64,000 bases of DNA from Sporosarcina jiandibaonis (GCF_013184495.1 NZ_JAAOIY010000001.1:186001-250000); one strand, 5' to 3'. Positions 1 to 8,768 are shown, counted from the stretch's first letter. Program-made: numbers and translations. The notes: generated by a model not told the origin, from the sequence alone.

Positions 1-837
1 GATGAACTGGCATTTTTCGAGATTCTTAAAAGTCTCGTCAAAGACTGGAATATTTCTCGAAGTGATCTCCGCTTTTTCGTCCCTGATCATTCTGTCATGA
101 TGCGAACATTTGACCACCCGAAAGAATTGGCGTCGAACGAATTAAAAGGTTATGTTGAAATGGAGTTGGGGCGTACCATTCATTTGCCTTTTGAAAATCC
201 GCTTCTTGATGTTTATGACCACAAAGATGGGGATGGAGAAGCGACTATCTATGCCTCTTCCTCTGAGGAAGTAATTAAAATAATGCAACTCTATCATGAT
301 ATTAATCTAACTCCTAAAGTGTTGGATGTGCGCATGTTATCAATCATCCGTTTCTTGAAAAATATAGATTATTTAACTGCTGATAAAACTTTTTTAGTCG
401 CGGATTGGTCGATTAATGCATTGTCGATTAGCATTTATTCGAATGAAAACGTGGATTTCCTTCGGTACCATTCAGTTGAAATGCCGACGCGGAATTGGAA
501 GTATGCACCGGATTTATTGGATATCAATGTTTTTACATATGATGGAGAAATTGAAGAATACCATATGTCTTTATCAGAGCAAGTGTTAGAAGTGGAACGG
601 ATCTTGAATTTCTATCGTTTTTCATTCCATAAAGGCGAGAAATCCGTGAATCAGATTGTCATTCTAGGGGATAATCCGGAGATGAATTATATTAAATCGC
701 AATTAGAAGCGACGATTGATACGCCTGTTGAAATTATTGATGATGCTTTCGTCCGAACACATTACAAAGATTTGAATCATAAACATGTCGCGTTGATCGG
801 TCTTTCATTAAAGGAGGAAGATTCGCTTGGCTCCTGA
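1..837 (+). CDS. pilM: PilM-like type IV pilus assembly ATPase, 5'-truncated by the window edge
   Basis: The reading frame is open from base 1, so the gene begins outside the window; 278 residues are visible. PilM is a cytoplasmic actin-like ATPase fold that docks on the N-terminal tail of PilN at the membrane. The assignment rests on its place directly before PilN-like and PilO-like genes and on late segments that fit the actin-like fold (TFLVADWS near the middle, QIVILGDNPEMN near the end). The first internal ATG is at 97 but has no ribosome site, and the residues before it (LVKDWNISRSDLRFFVPD) read as normal protein. It overlaps pilN by 11 bases, as in a tight operon. Confident as PilM family by context; the nucleotide-binding N-terminus cannot be seen. 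Confidence 0.75.
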   Translation, partial: DELAFFEILKSLVKDWNISRSDLRFFVPDHSVMMRTFDHPKELASNELKGYVEMELGRTIHLPFENPLLDVYDHKDGDGEATIYASSSEEVIKIMQLYHDINLTPKVLDVRMLSIIRFLKNIDYLTADKTFLVADWSINALSISIYSNENVDFLRYHSVEMPTRNWKYAPDLLDINVFTYDGEIEEYHMSLSEQVLEVERILNFYRFSFHKGEKSVNQIVILGDNPEMNYIKSQLEATIDTPVEIIDDAFVRTHYKDLNHKHVALIGLSLKEEDSLGS

Positions 838-1423
838 GATTAACCTGCTCCCGCATATTGAAAGACCGTCACCAGGGAGACGTTGGCTCACGATCATACT
901 AGCCGCAGCATTCGTGTTATTGGTGATTTACCTTACGCTACAATATCTATCATTGAATAAAACGATTCAGACGCTACAAAGCGAGGAACAACAATTACAA
1001 GCTGAAAAAGCGGAGTTGGAAACGTCGATTATCGATTTAGACGCGCCGGTAAAGATAGACCTTGCGACTTCGGTGGAGTTCGTTGAAAGTGTATCTTACC
1101 CTGTATCACCGCTCCTTATCGAAGTTAATAAATATGCGAATGAAAATACGTATTTGCGAAACTATGTTTTTTCGGAGAGCACGATTAACTTTGCTGTTGA
1201 TTTTGAAACGCTCGCTGAAGTTGTTACATATGTCAGCGACTTATCCAGCAGTCCTTATTTCCAAGATGTGAAAGTCGAGCAAATTTATACGTTTGACCCA
1301 GCTCCGAGTGACGAAGAAGAGGACGAGGAGACGGAAACATTCGAGAAAGTCGAGCGCTTTTCGAATGAATTGACGGTTGTGATCGATCCGTACTATATAC
1401 GGACAGGCGGTGTCGCGGAATGA
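827..1423 (+). CDS. pilN: PilN-like type IV pilus inner-membrane assembly protein
   Basis: The 198-residue protein opens with the PilN hallmark INLLP at residues 5-9, which in the family binds a groove on PilM. One membrane helix follows (about 20-40), then a short coiled coil (about 45-68) and an extracytoplasmic ferredoxin-like region ending in an acidic tail (about 160-180). It uses a TTG start at 827 preceded at good spacing by AAGGAGG (811-817), so the start is well supported despite the rare codon. The gene overlaps pilM upstream and pilO downstream (ATGA-type overlap), indicating translational coupling. Known role: PilN pairs with PilO to form the alignment complex between the cytoplasmic motor and the pilus. 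Confidence 0.8.
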   Translation: MAPEINLLPHIERPSPGRRWLTIILAAAFVLLVIYLTLQYLSLNKTIQTLQSEEQQLQAEKAELETSIIDLDAPVKIDLATSVEFVESVSYPVSPLLIEVNKYANENTYLRNYVFSESTINFAVDFETLAEVVTYVSDLSSSPYFQDVKVEQIYTFDPAPSDEEEDEETETFEKVERFSNELTVVIDPYYIRTGGVAE

Positions 1424-2148
1424 AACAAACGGGTGAAAATAAAGTATTAGTTGCTTTGTTTGGCTTGATCGCCTTTCTATTAATTGGCGTTGTTTATTAC
1501 TATGTGATTCTTCCTAAGGGTGAAGAAGAAACACGGATTAAGTATGCGATTCAACAACTGAAAATCGATAATAGCGAATTGGAAAATCAAGTCGCTGTGC
1601 TAAGTGTCGTTGCCACAGACGATTCTAACGAATATGAGCTACGAAAGAAACTTCCGGTCAGCCGCGAATTGGATAAATTGCTGCATACCATCCATGAAGT
1701 CGAGTTGATGAGTGAGTCTAAGGTCGTTTCCATCTCTTTTAATAATTATGATGCAGAAGTATCGCAAGCGATTAAAACTCCTGAAGTTGAAGAGAAAGTA
1801 GAGGAGTCCGAAGAAGAAACCGAATCTGATGAAGAAAAAGAACAAGAATCGGAATCAGAAGACGAAAAAACTGAAGTCGAGCTGACGAAACCAATTACAC
1901 CGATCGATATCAGTTTATTGCCTGAAGAACTGAAACTGCTATCGTTGAAAATCGATTTGCAAGTGTTGGACTATGATCATCTCTTGCAATTTTTACGCGA
2001 AGTCGAAGGGATCGAACGAGTCGTGCGCATTGATGAAGTCAATTTCTATCAACCTGGGGAGTTGGAATTGGCGCAGGAAGAACCGGATAAAAGACTGGAT
2101 GTAACAGTGCAACTTACAACGTTTTTCTCTGAGAATATGGAGGATTAA
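1420..2148 (+). CDS. pilO: PilO-like type IV pilus assembly protein with acidic insert
   Basis: The 242-residue protein has one N-terminal membrane helix (about 10-30), a coiled-coil segment (about 38-62) and a C-terminal globular domain (about 160-240), the PilO architecture. PilO forms heterodimers with PilN in the periplasm or cell-wall zone and regulates pilus extension. Unusual here is a Glu/Asp/Ser-rich low-complexity stretch at about 123-155, between coiled coil and globular domain, which may be a flexible linker across the thick Gram-positive wall (inference). The ATG overlaps the pilN stop by four bases and the gene abuts the prepilin peptidase gene with no gap. Family assignment depends partly on gene order, because PilO sequences diverge strongly. 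Confidence 0.75.
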   Translation: MKQTGENKVLVALFGLIAFLLIGVVYYYVILPKGEEETRIKYAIQQLKIDNSELENQVAVLSVVATDDSNEYELRKKLPVSRELDKLLHTIHEVELMSESKVVSISFNNYDAEVSQAIKTPEVEEKVEESEEETESDEEKEQESESEDEKTEVELTKPITPIDISLLPEELKLLSLKIDLQVLDYDHLLQFLREVEGIERVVRIDEVNFYQPGELELAQEEPDKRLDVTVQLTTFFSENMED

Positions 2149-2904
2149 ATGGACATTTTGATGACGATTTTATTTTTCATATACGGCATTATTTTCGGCT
2201 CGTTTTTCAACGTAGTCGGATTACGCGTGCCGAAAAAAGAATCCATTGTTTCGCCGCCCTCGCATTGCACGAATTGTAACCGGAAACTTGGGGTACTTGA
2301 CCTTGTTCCGGTTTTTTCCTACATCTTTTTAAAAGGGAAATGCCAAGGATGCAAAACGAAAATTAGCCCGATCTATCCGTTTATGGAATTTGCGACGGGT
2401 ATTTTATTCGCATTGGCTTATTTCATGCTTGGATTTAGTCTGGAACTTGTTGTTGCGTTATTATTTTTGTCTCTTCTTGTCATTATTACGGTTTCGGATA
2501 TTGCTTATATGCTCATTCCCGACAAAGTGCTTCTACCGTTCGCTATCGTGCTGTTCGTCTGCCGCATGCTAATCCCGCTGACGCCGTGGTGGGACGCCTT
2601 GCTGGGCGCTTTAATCGGCTTTGGCGTGCTTTATTTCATCGCGGTAGTGTCGAAAGGCGGAATGGGCGGCGGGGACATTAAATTGTTTTTTGTCATCGGG
2701 CTCGTTCTCGGAACCGTCAACACAATGCTGACGCTGTTTGTGGCGGCTTTTATCGGTTCGATCATTGGCATTATTATTTTACGGAGATCGGGTAAAGGGA
2801 GAAAAACGCCAGTGCCATTTGGACCATCCATCGCGCTCGCAGCTGTCATTTGTTATTTCTGGGGTGCTGATCTTGTCGAATGGTATATGACCATGTTTAC
2901 ATAA
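2149..2904 (+). CDS. comC: Prepilin leader peptidase / N-methyltransferase
   Basis: The 251-residue polytopic membrane enzyme cleaves the leader from type IV prepilins and pseudopilins and methylates the new N-terminus. It carries the N-terminal zinc-binding cysteine pairs C40/C43 and C65/C68 and the two aspartates of the aspartyl protease, D117 in VSDIAY and D176 in the GGGDIK signature (173-178). About eight hydrophobic helices follow. The start is the ATG directly after the pilO stop, with GGAGG just upstream. B. subtilis ComC sits at the same chromosomal place ahead of spoIIB and radC; here the gene is also the last member of a pilMNO operon, so it probably serves a true pilus or pseudopilus. 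A rho-independent terminator follows. Confidence 0.93.
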   Translation: MDILMTILFFIYGIIFGSFFNVVGLRVPKKESIVSPPSHCTNCNRKLGVLDLVPVFSYIFLKGKCQGCKTKISPIYPFMEFATGILFALAYFMLGFSLELVVALLFLSLLVIITVSDIAYMLIPDKVLLPFAIVLFVCRMLIPLTPWWDALLGALIGFGVLYFIAVVSKGGMGGGDIKLFFVIGLVLGTVNTMLTLFVAAFIGSIIGIIILRRSGKGRKTPVPFGPSIALAAVICYFWGADLVEWYMTMFT

Positions 2905-2917
2905 GTCGATAAATTTT

Positions 2918-2950
2918 CATGGGGTATGTGACAGACCTCATGTTTTTTTT
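2918..2950 (+). terminator. Rho-independent terminator after the pilus operon
   Basis: Inverted repeat CATGGGGT / ACCTCATG (one G-T pair) followed by a run of eight or more T. It lies 13 bases after the prepilin peptidase stop and closes the pilM-N-O-D transcript. Confidence 0.8.
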
Positions 2951-3047
2951 TACCTTTGTTCTGCTACGGTTACAGTAGTGATGCTTCATTCGCGAATAAT
3001 TTTCGAATGATAGTTGAACGAATCGGGCTTAATTGGATTGGTATTCT

Positions 3048-3077
3048 CACGGACCGCTTTAAAGGAGCGGGTCCGTG
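3048..3077 (+). other. GC-rich stem-loop ahead of the spoIIB-like gene
   Basis: Arms CACGGACCGCT and AGCGGGTCCGTG pair with one bulge around a 7-base loop. There is no T-run after it, so it is not a simple terminator. It lies 44-73 bases before the start codon of the next gene and could be part of its leader RNA. Function unknown. Confidence 0.45.
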
Positions 3078-3120
3078 GATATACTTTCCGTTAAAGCAGG
3101 ACAAAACGGGGTGAATAAAA

Positions 3121-3774
3121 GTGAAATTCGGCAAAAGTTTTAAAAAAGGGACTTATGTAATGGCAATTATTCAAGGAATTATTATTGGAATCGCTGCTGT
3201 CGCAGTCGTCGGATTTATCATTGTCGGCGCAAATGAAAAAATAGGGAGCGAACCCAAGAAATCAGAAATCCCGACAACAGGACCAGCTGCGTCAGAAGAT
3301 GGAAAGGCGCCAGAAGCAGAAGTTATTCCGGTAAATTTATTCGCGAGACAACACGGTGTTTTTTCAAGTTTGGAATCTGCTGCAACTTTTTTGGCCGCTG
3401 ATCCGTCATTAGCTACAGCTGCTATTATTCAAGGTAATGGTCAGTATGAGGGCAAGTACTACATTTGGTCATCGATCGGTTTATCGGATGCGGAAATCAT
3501 GGACAGTGATAGCAGCGAAACATTTCGTAAGGAAGTCACTGCCAATGTCAGCAGTTGCGAGGCAGTGAACGCTAAATTACTGCGAGATTCGTTAGTTGCT
3601 GATACTGTTGCGAAAATAAAAACTTTGGAATCTGAAAATGAAGGCGAAACTGCTTCGGTTTTCAATAAGCAATTGACCGCGGTTACAGCATTTACAGACG
3701 ATGTTCGAGTCGTTCGACTCCATTTGCTTGCCCATTATGCGAGCAAGGACGACTGTGTGAAAATTGATTTTTGA
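3121..3774 (+). CDS. SpoIIB-like membrane-anchored SPOR-domain protein
   Basis: The 217-residue protein has a short basic N-terminus (KFGKSFKKG), one membrane helix (about 12-36), a Pro/Ala/Glu-rich linker (about 42-70) and then a SPOR-like segment starting near VIPVNLFARQHGVFSS, where the aromatic-x-Gly-Val-Phe-Ser-Ser pattern matches the first repeat of peptidoglycan-binding SPOR domains. In B. subtilis the gene between comC and maf/radC is spoIIB, a SPOR-domain protein that speeds septal wall dissolution during engulfment; position and architecture agree. The remainder (about 105-217) has no recognised motif and contains two cysteines. GTG start at 3121 after GGGGTGA. I did not assign the symbol because sequence similarity to SpoIIB outside the SPOR pattern is not evident by eye. 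Confidence 0.6.
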   Translation: MKFGKSFKKGTYVMAIIQGIIIGIAAVAVVGFIIVGANEKIGSEPKKSEIPTTGPAASEDGKAPEAEVIPVNLFARQHGVFSSLESAATFLAADPSLATAAIIQGNGQYEGKYYIWSSIGLSDAEIMDSDSSETFRKEVTANVSSCEAVNAKLLRDSLVADTVAKIKTLESENEGETASVFNKQLTAVTAFTDDVRVVRLHLLAHYASKDDCVKIDF

Positions 3775-3869
3775 CGTCGAAAAATAGTCAGAAAATCCAT
3801 TATCGACTTTTTTACACAATTTTCTCATTGAATATTCTCCGCTACAATGTTTGGCAAGGAGGAGATTTA

Positions 3870-3953
3870 ATGAAAAAATGTGGTAGAAGCATTGTCGTAC
3901 CTGCATCGACGTACATAACCTTATCGGTGAATCGGAGGTGGTGTAGGACATGA
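3870..3953 (+). CDS. 27-residue ORF translationally coupled to radC
   Basis: ATG at 3870 follows a near-perfect ribosome site (AAGGAGGA, 3856-3863) and encodes a 27-residue basic peptide beginning MKKCGRSIVV and ending NRRWCRT. Its TGA overlaps the radC ATG in an ATGA junction. A TACAAT element at 3843-3848 lies just upstream. The strong ribosome site and the exact stop-start overlap suggest a leader peptide that controls radC translation; a decayed 5' fragment of a lost gene is the alternative. In B. subtilis the maf gene occupies this slot and no maf is seen here, but the peptide does not resemble Maf. Real translation is plausible but unproven. Confidence 0.45.
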   Translation: MKKCGRSIVVPASTYITLSVNRRWCRT

Positions 3954-4660
3954 CGCTTAACTTAGAGTTGGATCTTGAACCAAAGATGATGATTCGCGAT
4001 GTCCACATCGCGGACAGGCCTCGTGAACGACTGATAAGGCAAGGTGCGCCGAGTTTATCGAACCAAGAATTGATCGCGATTTTACTTCGAACGGGAATAA
4101 AGAATGAATCAGTGCTCGTCCTGGCGAATCGAGTCTTGTCGGCGTTCGATAAAATTCAAGATTTGCGCGATGCAACGGTCGAGGAGTTTATAGAAATTAA
4201 CGGGATCGGACAAGCGAAAGCCGTTCAACTATTGGCCGCAGCCGAGTTAGGAAAACGTCTGTATCAAAAACATTCCGAAGGCCGGTATACCATTCGCTCG
4301 CCAGAAGACGCAGCAGCTTATTTAATGACGGATATGTCCGCGCTTCCACAGGAACATTTCGTCGTCTTGTTTTTAAATGTGAAAAATGAAGTGCTTCATA
4401 AGCAAACGATTTTTATCGGATCGTTAAATTCATCCATCGTACACCCAAGGGAAATTTTTCGCGAAGCGGTAAAACGATCCGCTGCTTCCATTATTTGCGC
4501 ACATAATCATCCTAGCGGCAATCCGACACCGTCGCCTGAAGACATTGAAGTGACGAAAAGACTAACTGAAGCTGGGTCTTTAATGGGCATTGAACTTCTA
4601 GATCATGTCATAATCGGGGACCATCAGTTCATTAGCCTTAAAGAAAAGGGGTATATGTGA
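3950..4660 (+). CDS. radC: RadC family JAB-domain protein
   Basis: The 236-residue protein has an N-terminal helix-hairpin-helix segment (EINGIGQAKAVQLLAA, about 83-98) and a C-terminal JAB1/MPN-like metalloprotease fold with the signature AHNHPSGNPTPSPED, in which the His-x-His and Asp ligate metal. The historical link to DNA repair in E. coli was disproved and the true role of the family is unsettled. The ATG at 3950 overlaps the stop of the 27-codon ORF and has GGAGG 15 bases upstream. Position before mreB is conserved in Bacillaceae. Length is normal (B. subtilis RadC is about 231 residues). Confidence 0.95.
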   Translation: MTLNLELDLEPKMMIRDVHIADRPRERLIRQGAPSLSNQELIAILLRTGIKNESVLVLANRVLSAFDKIQDLRDATVEEFIEINGIGQAKAVQLLAAAELGKRLYQKHSEGRYTIRSPEDAAAYLMTDMSALPQEHFVVLFLNVKNEVLHKQTIFIGSLNSSIVHPREIFREAVKRSAASIICAHNHPSGNPTPSPEDIEVTKRLTEAGSLMGIELLDHVIIGDHQFISLKEKGYM

Positions 4661-4751
4661 CACTATCACTTTCTTCGCTTTTCCGCTATAATGTGGTGTA
4701 TGATTTAATGAATACCGTAGATAAGCGGTTCAGAAGAAAGGAAGAACACAT

Positions 4752-5768
4752 TTGTTTGGATTTGGTGCAAGAGATGTAGGTATTGATTTGGGAACAGCAA
4801 ATACGCTAGTATTTGTTAAAGGGAAAGGAATCGTGTTACGCGAACCTTCAGTCGTGGCTAAAAATACACATACAGGTGAAATCGTCGCTGTCGGCAGCGA
4901 AGCGAGAAACATGATTGGACGTACACCCGGTTCAATAATAGCAACAAGACCAATGAAAGACGGCGTTATCGCAGACTATGAAATTACGACGGCGATGATT
5001 GAACATTATATGAGAGAAGCAATGAAAGCTTCAGGCGGTTCATTTAAAAAACCGAACGTGATGGTTTGCGTGCCTTACGGAATTACTTCTGTCGAGCAGC
5101 GCGCGGTTATTGACGCTTCACGACAAGCCGGCGCGAAAGATGCGTATACGATCGAAGAGCCATTTGCAGCTGCAATCGGTGCAGGTCTTCCGGTTTGGGA
5201 GCCTACAGGCAGCATGGTCGTTGATATCGGAGGAGGAACGACTGAAGTTGCGGTCATTTCACTCGGCGGCATCGTAACGAGCGAGTCGATCCGTGTCGGA
5301 GGAGATACGATGGACCTTGCGATTACAAGCTATATTCGTAAAACGTATAACTTGACAATTGGTGAACGTACTGCAGAAGCGATTAAAGTGGATATCGGTT
5401 CAGCAAGTGCGACGACTAAAACTGAAAAGATGGAAATTCGTGGACGAGACCTATTGACCGGTTTGCCGAAAACGATTGAAATCACTTCAGATGAAATTGC
5501 CGACGCGTTACGCGAGTCTATTACACAAATTATTGAAGGCGTTCGTAAAACATTGGAAACAACTCCGCCGGAATTATCGTCAGATGTTATGGAACGCGGA
5601 ATCGTTCTAACTGGCGGCGGGGCGCTTCTAAGAAATATTGAAAAAGTTATTTCTGAAGAAACAAATATGCCTGTCTTCATTGCAGAAGAACCACTTGACT
5701 GTGTTGCAATCGGTACAGGTAAAGCGTTAGACAATTTTGATGTCATTAAAAAAATGCAAGTTAGATAA
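4752..5768 (+). CDS. mreB: Rod-shape-determining actin homologue MreB
   Basis: The 338-residue bacterial actin polymerises on the inner membrane and guides lateral cell-wall synthesis. Phosphate-binding loops are evident: GIDLGTANT (about 9-17) and [11 protein letters not shown] (about 158-168), plus the adenosine motif [11 protein letters not shown] near the C-terminus. The TTG start at 4752, encoding MFGFGARD, is preceded by GAAAGGAAG. A TATAAT at 4687-4692 gives a probable sigma-A -10 with a poor -35, so mreB may have its own promoter in addition to read-through from radC. It heads the mreB-mreC-mreD-minC-minD order known from B. subtilis. Confidence 0.97.
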   Translation: MFGFGARDVGIDLGTANTLVFVKGKGIVLREPSVVAKNTHTGEIVAVGSEARNMIGRTPGSIIATRPMKDGVIADYEITTAMIEHYMREAMKASGGSFKKPNVMVCVPYGITSVEQRAVIDASRQAGAKDAYTIEEPFAAAIGAGLPVWEPTGSMVVDIGGGTTEVAVISLGGIVTSESIRVGGDTMDLAITSYIRKTYNLTIGERTAEAIKVDIGSASATTKTEKMEIRGRDLLTGLPKTIEITSDEIADALRESITQIIEGVRKTLETTPPELSSDVMERGIVLTGGGALLRNIEKVISEETNMPVFIAEEPLDCVAIGTGKALDNFDVIKKMQVR

Positions 5769-5779
5769 TGTGTTAGGCT

Positions 5780-5812
5780 CAAATCTCTCTATTAGTCTAA
5801 TAGAGAGATTTG
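5780..5812 (+). other. Perfect 15-bp stem-loop between mreB and mreC
   Basis: CAAATCTCTCTATTA and its exact complement are separated by only three bases. No T-run follows, so full termination is unlikely. The position 12 bases after mreB and 38 before mreC suggests a 3'-end-stabilising or processing hairpin that uncouples mreB level from the downstream genes (inference). Confidence 0.7.
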
Positions 5813-5849
5813 CAACGCCTAAAAAGGATACTCGAGGAGGATACAGGCA

Positions 5850-6743
5850 ATGCCGCGATTTTTTTCAAATAAACGATTGATTTTACTGCTCGTCGGCGTA
5901 ATTGTCCTCGTGGCATTAATTTCATTCTCCCTGCGTGATCGGCAAAACGCCTCCTTTCCGGAACGTATTGTAAAAGATGTCGTCGGCTTCGGGCAATCGT
6001 TTTTCTCAAAGCCCGCGCATTACATAACAGGTGTCATTGGCAATATCGACGGGGTTTTGAATACATATGAAGAAAACAAGAAATTGAAAGCGCGTCTAAG
6101 TGAATATGCAGCGATACAATCCGAGCTTGTAGATGTGCAAGCTGAGAATGATAATCTTCGTGAAATCATTAACAAAAATGATAATTTACGAGCATTCGAT
6201 CCTGTTCACGCGACGGTCATATCGCGAAACCCGGATCAGTGGGAAGAAAAGATCATTATTGATAAAGGCGAAGCGCATGGGATTAAAAGAAATATGGCGG
6301 TCATCACGGCAAGTGGATTAATCGGAAAAGTGATTAATATTTCATCCACAACCTCGACTGTTGAACTTTTATCGACGGAAAATCGTAATTTTCGCGTGTC
6401 GGCTGTTGTCCCGGGTAAAGATCCCGCTTATGGACTAATCGAAGGGTATGACCAAATGCGCGGAGAGCTCATCATGAAGCGAATTGACTCGAGTTTTGAC
6501 ATAAAAGTCGGCGATAAAGTGATTTCTTCAGGTCTAGGCGGGATTTTTCCGAAAGGACTTTCCATCGGGGAAATAACCGAAGTTTCGACTGATGATTACG
6601 GGCTGACGAAGCTCGCTTACATTCGACCGGCTGCAAAGTTTTCCATGCTTGACCATGTCATTGTTGCGATGAGGAAATCTGAAACGGTGGATGGAACGGA
6701 CGGCGGCGGGACGGCAGGTACGGAGGGGGAGGATGGATCATGA
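5850..6743 (+). CDS. mreC: Rod-shape-determining protein MreC
   Basis: The 297-residue bitopic protein has a short cytoplasmic N-terminus, one membrane helix (about 8-26), a coiled coil (about 65-110) and the extracellular beta-barrel MreC domain (about 115-270), then a Gly/Thr/Glu-rich tail. MreC links MreB to the elongasome transpeptidases. The ATG at 5850 has GGAGGAT 5' of it. Its end overlaps mreD by four bases (ATGA), so the two are coupled. Length and layout match the family. Confidence 0.95.
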   Translation: MPRFFSNKRLILLLVGVIVLVALISFSLRDRQNASFPERIVKDVVGFGQSFFSKPAHYITGVIGNIDGVLNTYEENKKLKARLSEYAAIQSELVDVQAENDNLREIINKNDNLRAFDPVHATVISRNPDQWEEKIIIDKGEAHGIKRNMAVITASGLIGKVINISSTTSTVELLSTENRNFRVSAVVPGKDPAYGLIEGYDQMRGELIMKRIDSSFDIKVGDKVISSGLGGIFPKGLSIGEITEVSTDDYGLTKLAYIRPAAKFSMLDHVIVAMRKSETVDGTDGGGTAGTEGEDGS

Positions 6744-7264
6744 TCCGGTCTATCATCCCTCTTGTTGCCGTTTTGCTTTTTTTCCTTGAGCCCGTTTTCA
6801 GTTTGTTTTCGCCGATCGAGGTAGGAGATACTCTTTTTATCCTCGTGCCGCGTTTTGTCATAGTTTATCTTGTTTTTATCGCAGTTTATTATAGCAGGCA
6901 ACGCGCAATCATTTACGGAATTGTCTTTGGCCTCTTGTATGATATGTTTTACATTGATATTATTGGATTATATGCATTTCTATATCCGTTGATTTGTTAT
7001 ATCGCGGCCGGAATTATCCGCTATGTGCATAAACATATTATTACTGTGATGATTTTAACTTTATTACTCGTAGCATTATTAGAAGTTTTATCATATTCAT
7101 TTGTTAGTTTAATCGCATTAACATCGATTGAGCCAGATATTTTCATGACGACCAGACTTGCTCCGACAATGATTGCAAATTCACTATTTGTCATCATGTT
7201 CGGTTGGATATTCAAGAAATTAATCGATAATCGAGTTTTACTTAAAGGAAGTGAAGCTCTTTAA
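6740..7264 (+). CDS. mreD: Rod-shape-determining protein MreD
   Basis: The 174-residue integral membrane protein has about five to six hydrophobic helices and no soluble domain, typical of MreD. It works with MreC and RodA/PBP2 in the elongation complex. The start overlaps the end of mreC (ATGA) behind GGGGGAGG. Charged residues cluster between helices (YYSRQRAI, RYVHKH). It is followed closely by minC, so the shape and division-site genes are probably co-transcribed. Confidence 0.92.
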   Translation: MIRSIIPLVAVLLFFLEPVFSLFSPIEVGDTLFILVPRFVIVYLVFIAVYYSRQRAIIYGIVFGLLYDMFYIDIIGLYAFLYPLICYIAAGIIRYVHKHIITVMILTLLLVALLEVLSYSFVSLIALTSIEPDIFMTTRLAPTMIANSLFVIMFGWIFKKLIDNRVLLKGSEAL

Positions 7265-7282
7265 AAAGAGGAGAAATACGAG

Positions 7283-7966
7283 GTGACGCAATTGACGAAA
7301 CAGCAACAGTATGTAGCAATCAAAGGGACGAAGGACGGTCTCGTTCTACGGCTCGATGATAAATGTGCCTATTCGGATTTACTTGCCGAACTTCGTAACA
7401 AAGTAGCCGAAGATGGTTTAGATGGACTCGCAGAAGTACGTGTCGACACGGGCAATCGCTACTGTAACGAAAATGATTTGAGGGAAATCATGAACATTAT
7501 TCACGGCTCGCCAAATTTACGAGTTTCAAAAATTCAAAGTGATGTCATCACTATGGAAGAATGCAATACGAGAATACAAGAAAAACAATCCGAAACCTTT
7601 ATTGGCATCGTGCGTTCAGGACAAGTCGTGAAAGCGGATGGCGACCTTGTCGTCATCGGGGATGTCAATCCAAACGGCCGCGTTGTTGCGGCGGGAAGCA
7701 TATATGTACTTGGACGTTTAAAAGGAATTGCTCATGCTGGAGCGAAAGGCAATCGCGATGCTGTTATTGCTGCTTCTTGGCTTGAAGCTACGCATTTATT
7801 AATCGCAGAGGAAATGCAGTTAATGACAGATGAAATCACGATTTTATCCGAGAAACCTGAAATGGAATGTGCGTATATTCATCCGAAAGGCTTCATCGCG
7901 ATTGACCGGTTGCAGGAGCTCCGGATCCTCCGACCACAACTATCTACATTCAAAGGGGGCATCTAG
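7283..7966 (+). CDS. minC: Septum-site-determining protein MinC
   Basis: The 227-residue protein blocks FtsZ assembly away from midcell. It has the N-terminal FtsZ-inhibitory domain (about 1-95) and the C-terminal beta-helical domain (about 105-215) that dimerises and binds MinD, with the repeat-like VVIGDVNPNGRVVAAGSI turn. GTG start at 7283 after AGAGGAGA. The stop codon is one base from the minD TTG start, giving a tight minCD pair as in B. subtilis. No MinE is present, in keeping with a DivIVA/MinJ-based Firmicute Min system. Confidence 0.95.
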   Translation: MTQLTKQQQYVAIKGTKDGLVLRLDDKCAYSDLLAELRNKVAEDGLDGLAEVRVDTGNRYCNENDLREIMNIIHGSPNLRVSKIQSDVITMEECNTRIQEKQSETFIGIVRSGQVVKADGDLVVIGDVNPNGRVVAAGSIYVLGRLKGIAHAGAKGNRDAVIAASWLEATHLLIAEEMQLMTDEITILSEKPEMECAYIHPKGFIAIDRLQELRILRPQLSTFKGGI

Positions 7967-7967
7967 T

Positions 7968-8768
7968 TTGGGAGAAGCAATAGTAATTACATCAGGTAAG
8001 GGCGGTGTAGGCAAGACGACGACAACGGCGAACCTTGGAACTGCATTGGCACTTCAAGGGAAAAAAGTTTGTCTCGTCGATACCGATATCGGCTTACGAA
8101 ATCTTGACGTCATTCTCGGACTTGAAAACCGGATCATTTATGATTTGGTTGATGTCGTTGAGGGACGTTGCAAAATTCAACAAGCGCTTGTGAAGGATAA
8201 ACGTTTTGAAGATGGTCTCTTTTTATTGCCAGCTGCACAGACTACAGATAAGAACGCAGTGAATACAGAACAAATGAAAGCATTAATAACCGAGTTGAAG
8301 CGCGATTATGATTATATTTTAATTGATTGCCCCGCTGGAATTGAGCAAGGGTACAAAAATGCGGTAGTTGGTGCGGACCGTGCAATCGTCGTGACGACGC
8401 CGGAGATTTCTGCTGTTCGAGATGCGGACCGGATTATCGGGTTGCTTGAACAGGAAGATATTGAACCGCCGAAACTTATCATCAATCGAATTAAGCGCCA
8501 TCTCATGAATACGGGAGACGCACTCGATGTGAATGATATTACTACGCATTTATCCATCGATCTTCTGGGAATTGTCATGGATGATGAAAGCGTCATTAGT
8601 TCTTCTAATAGAGGAGAGCCCGTCGTGATGGATCCAACCAATCCGGCTGCAATCGGCTACCGGAATATTTCACGCAGAATTCTCGGAGAATCCGTTGCGT
8701 TAATGTCATTCGATAATAGCAACAAAGGATTTTTCAATCGAATCAAATCAATATTTGCGAAATCATAA
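7968..8768 (+). CDS. minD: Septum-site-determining ATPase MinD
   Basis: The 266-residue ParA/MinD ATPase has the deviant Walker A GKGGVGKTT at about residues 10-18, the Walker B region LIDCPAG, and an amphipathic C-terminal helix (FFNRIKSIFAK) for membrane binding. It recruits MinC to the membrane. The frame is open further upstream, but the family begins right before the Walker motif, and the TTG at 7968 (encoding MGEAIVITSGKGG) lies after AAAGGGGG (7952-7959), so that start is chosen. The next gene is 550 bases away because a repeat element sits in between. Confidence 0.96.
   Translation: MGEAIVITSGKGGVGKTTTTANLGTALALQGKKVCLVDTDIGLRNLDVILGLENRIIYDLVDVVEGRCKIQQALVKDKRFEDGLFLLPAAQTTDKNAVNTEQMKALITELKRDYDYILIDCPAGIEQGYKNAVVGADRAIVVTTPEISAVRDADRIIGLLEQEDIEPPKLIINRIKRHLMNTGDALDVNDITTHLSIDLLGIVMDDESVISSSNRGEPVVMDPTNPAAIGYRNISRRILGESVALMSFDNSNKGFFNRIKSIFAKS

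Noticed and set aside
3592-4008. 138-codon minus-strand ORF across the radC upstream region
   Set aside because: No ribosome site, overlaps two better plus-strand genes and their signals.
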